Assembly: GCA_046330225.1 (NCBI GenBank)
Contig: JAXLTD010000016.1
Location: 1 to 23,900, forward strand
Source: CANJIV01 sp046330225
GTDB taxonomy: Bacteria > Actinomycetota > Thermoleophilia > Solirubrobacterales > Solirubrobacteraceae
Length of the DNA: 23,900 bases
Reading direction: 5' to 3'
Below, one piece after another: positions 23,137 to 23,900 of this stretch (within the stretch, counting starts at the first letter, position 1; every line of letters begins with the position of its first letter). The notes beneath the pieces are model-generated. The model made no database searches. It saw nothing but the letters and a program-made list of their open reading frames with translations, and was not told where the DNA came from. A program made the translations under genes and the position numbers.

Positions 23137-23900
23137 GCGGTTCGCGCCATCGGGGACCGGCGCGCGATCGCGCCGAGGCCGGGCAGCAGCCCCCAGGCCC
23201 GGGGCCAGACGGCGGCTCCGAGCACGCAGGCCGCCGCCCCGCATCCGACGCTGAGCGCGATCGCGCCCGCCGCGGATCCGCCGTCGCCCGCCAGGAGCCG
23301 CACGACCGCGAACACCCCGAGCGGGAGCACGGCGGGCACCACGTCGGCCAGGAGGCGGACGCCGCCGGCCGCGGCGGCGCCGCCGAGGACCGCGACCCAC
23401 CCGACGGCCAGCACGAGCACGGCCACAGCGGCCTGGGCGGCGGCCACGTCGAGCGTGTCGCCCTGAGCCACCGCCGCCGCCGCCCCCATGACCGCCACGG
23501 AGGCCGCGGCCGCCACGGCCAGGCGTGGCTCCCGCCCGAGCCCGACCGAGCTGGGCCACAGGAACAGCACGACCGCGTTGGCCGCGGCGAGCACCGTGAA
23601 GATCGTCAGGACGTCGTGCAGCGTGGCGACGCGATCGGCACCCAGCGAGTCGGCGAGCAGGGCGTCGAACACGGGCTCCCCGAATGCGACGCCGGCGGCC
23701 ATCAGGAGCCCGACCGACACGATCCCCACGGGGACGACGCGGTCGAGGTAGTCCGTCGCCGCGCGGGCGCCGTCGCGGGCCAGGCCGGCCACGAGCGTCG
23801 GGAGGGTCACGAGCGAGCCCGAGGCGACGGTGACGGTGAGCGCAGCGTTCACGAGGAAGTACGCGTACGTGTAAGCGGTCACCTCGCCGGGCAGCGGGGA
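23133..23900 (-). CDS. Flippase-like multi-pass membrane protein, 5' end outside window
   Basis: The frame is open to the right edge, so the start is missing; the internal GTG at 23882 is not a convincing start because in-frame codons continue upstream. The visible 255 residues hold about six hydrophobic helices. The segment YTYAYFLVNAALTVTVASGSLVTLPTLV followed by a charged loop (LARDGARAATDYLDRV) resembles the middle of MurJ/Wzx-type lipid flippases (MOP superfamily). The final helices end in a basic tail. It may flip a lipid-linked precursor, or be a diverged MurJ relative. Its stop is coupled to the GT4 gene by a GTGA overlap. The membrane call is firm; the flippase call is moderate. Confidence 0.7.
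   Translation of the reverse strand, partial: SPLPGEVTAYTYAYFLVNAALTVTVASGSLVTLPTLVAGLARDGARAATDYLDRVVPVGIVSVGLLMAAGVAFGEPVFDALLADSLGADRVATLHDVLTIFTVLAAANAVVLFLWPSSVGLGREPRLAVAAAASVAVMGAAAAVAQGDTLDVAAAQAAVAVLVLAVGWVAVLGGAAAAGGVRLLADVVPAVLPLGVFAVVRLLAGDGGSAAGAIALSVGCGAAACVLGAAVWPRAWGLLPGLGAIARRSPMARTA

Overview
The window is very GC-rich throughout. Its genes use GTG and TTG as well as ATG starts, have few good Shine-Dalgarno sites, are separated by tiny gaps or 4-bp stop/start overlaps, and favour G or C at third codon positions. This suggests a chromosomal segment of a high-GC Gram-positive-lineage bacterium, most likely an actinomycete in the broad sense. Thermoleophilia or Solirubrobacterales is a guess from the gene style only. 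No rRNA, tRNA, CRISPR array, insertion sequence or phage gene was seen.

Almost the whole window is one cell-surface polysaccharide locus, unusual for its number of SAM-dependent methyltransferases: ten class I domains in nine genes. From the left: a truncated minus-strand gene (1-1833) joins a methyltransferase to a degenerate kinase-like domain and the start of a coiled coil. Two tandem paralogous methyltransferases follow (1893-3433, minus). A divergent plus-strand gene (3509-4981) carries two unrelated methyltransferase domains in one chain. Next come another methyltransferase (4989-6140, minus) and a very large minus-strand gene (6152-about 9240) encoding methyltransferase, GT2 and GT4 domains. 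Its methyltransferase half is broken by at least five small indels.

A plus-strand operon begins at 9336: an ABC exporter ATPase with a Wzt-type C-terminal sugar-binding domain, its permease (Wzm type), a 96-residue coiled-coil protein, a methyltransferase, and a 699-residue GT2/WsaF-like GT4 fusion. A 522-bp gene-free GC-rich stretch with direct repeats and possible hairpins (14960-15481) separates it from a convergent minus-strand pair: a large membrane protein with a C-terminal beta-rich domain, and a polyprenyl-phosphate-type GT2. A divergent GT4 gene (19219-20367) follows. The right end is a minus-strand operon of a flippase-like membrane protein (open at the right edge), a GT4 and two methyltransferases.

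The combined reading, which is inference, is a multi-sugar and heavily O-methylated glycan, built by multidomain glycosyltransferases and exported by a Wzm/Wzt transporter. The Wzt C-terminal domain may recognise a modified chain end, as in E. coli O8/O9a, where WbdD (methyltransferase plus kinase plus coiled coil) caps the chain. The left-edge gene has a similar domain order. No nucleotide-sugar synthesis gene or initiating phosphoglycosyltransferase is inside the window, so the locus must extend beyond it or draw on genes elsewhere.
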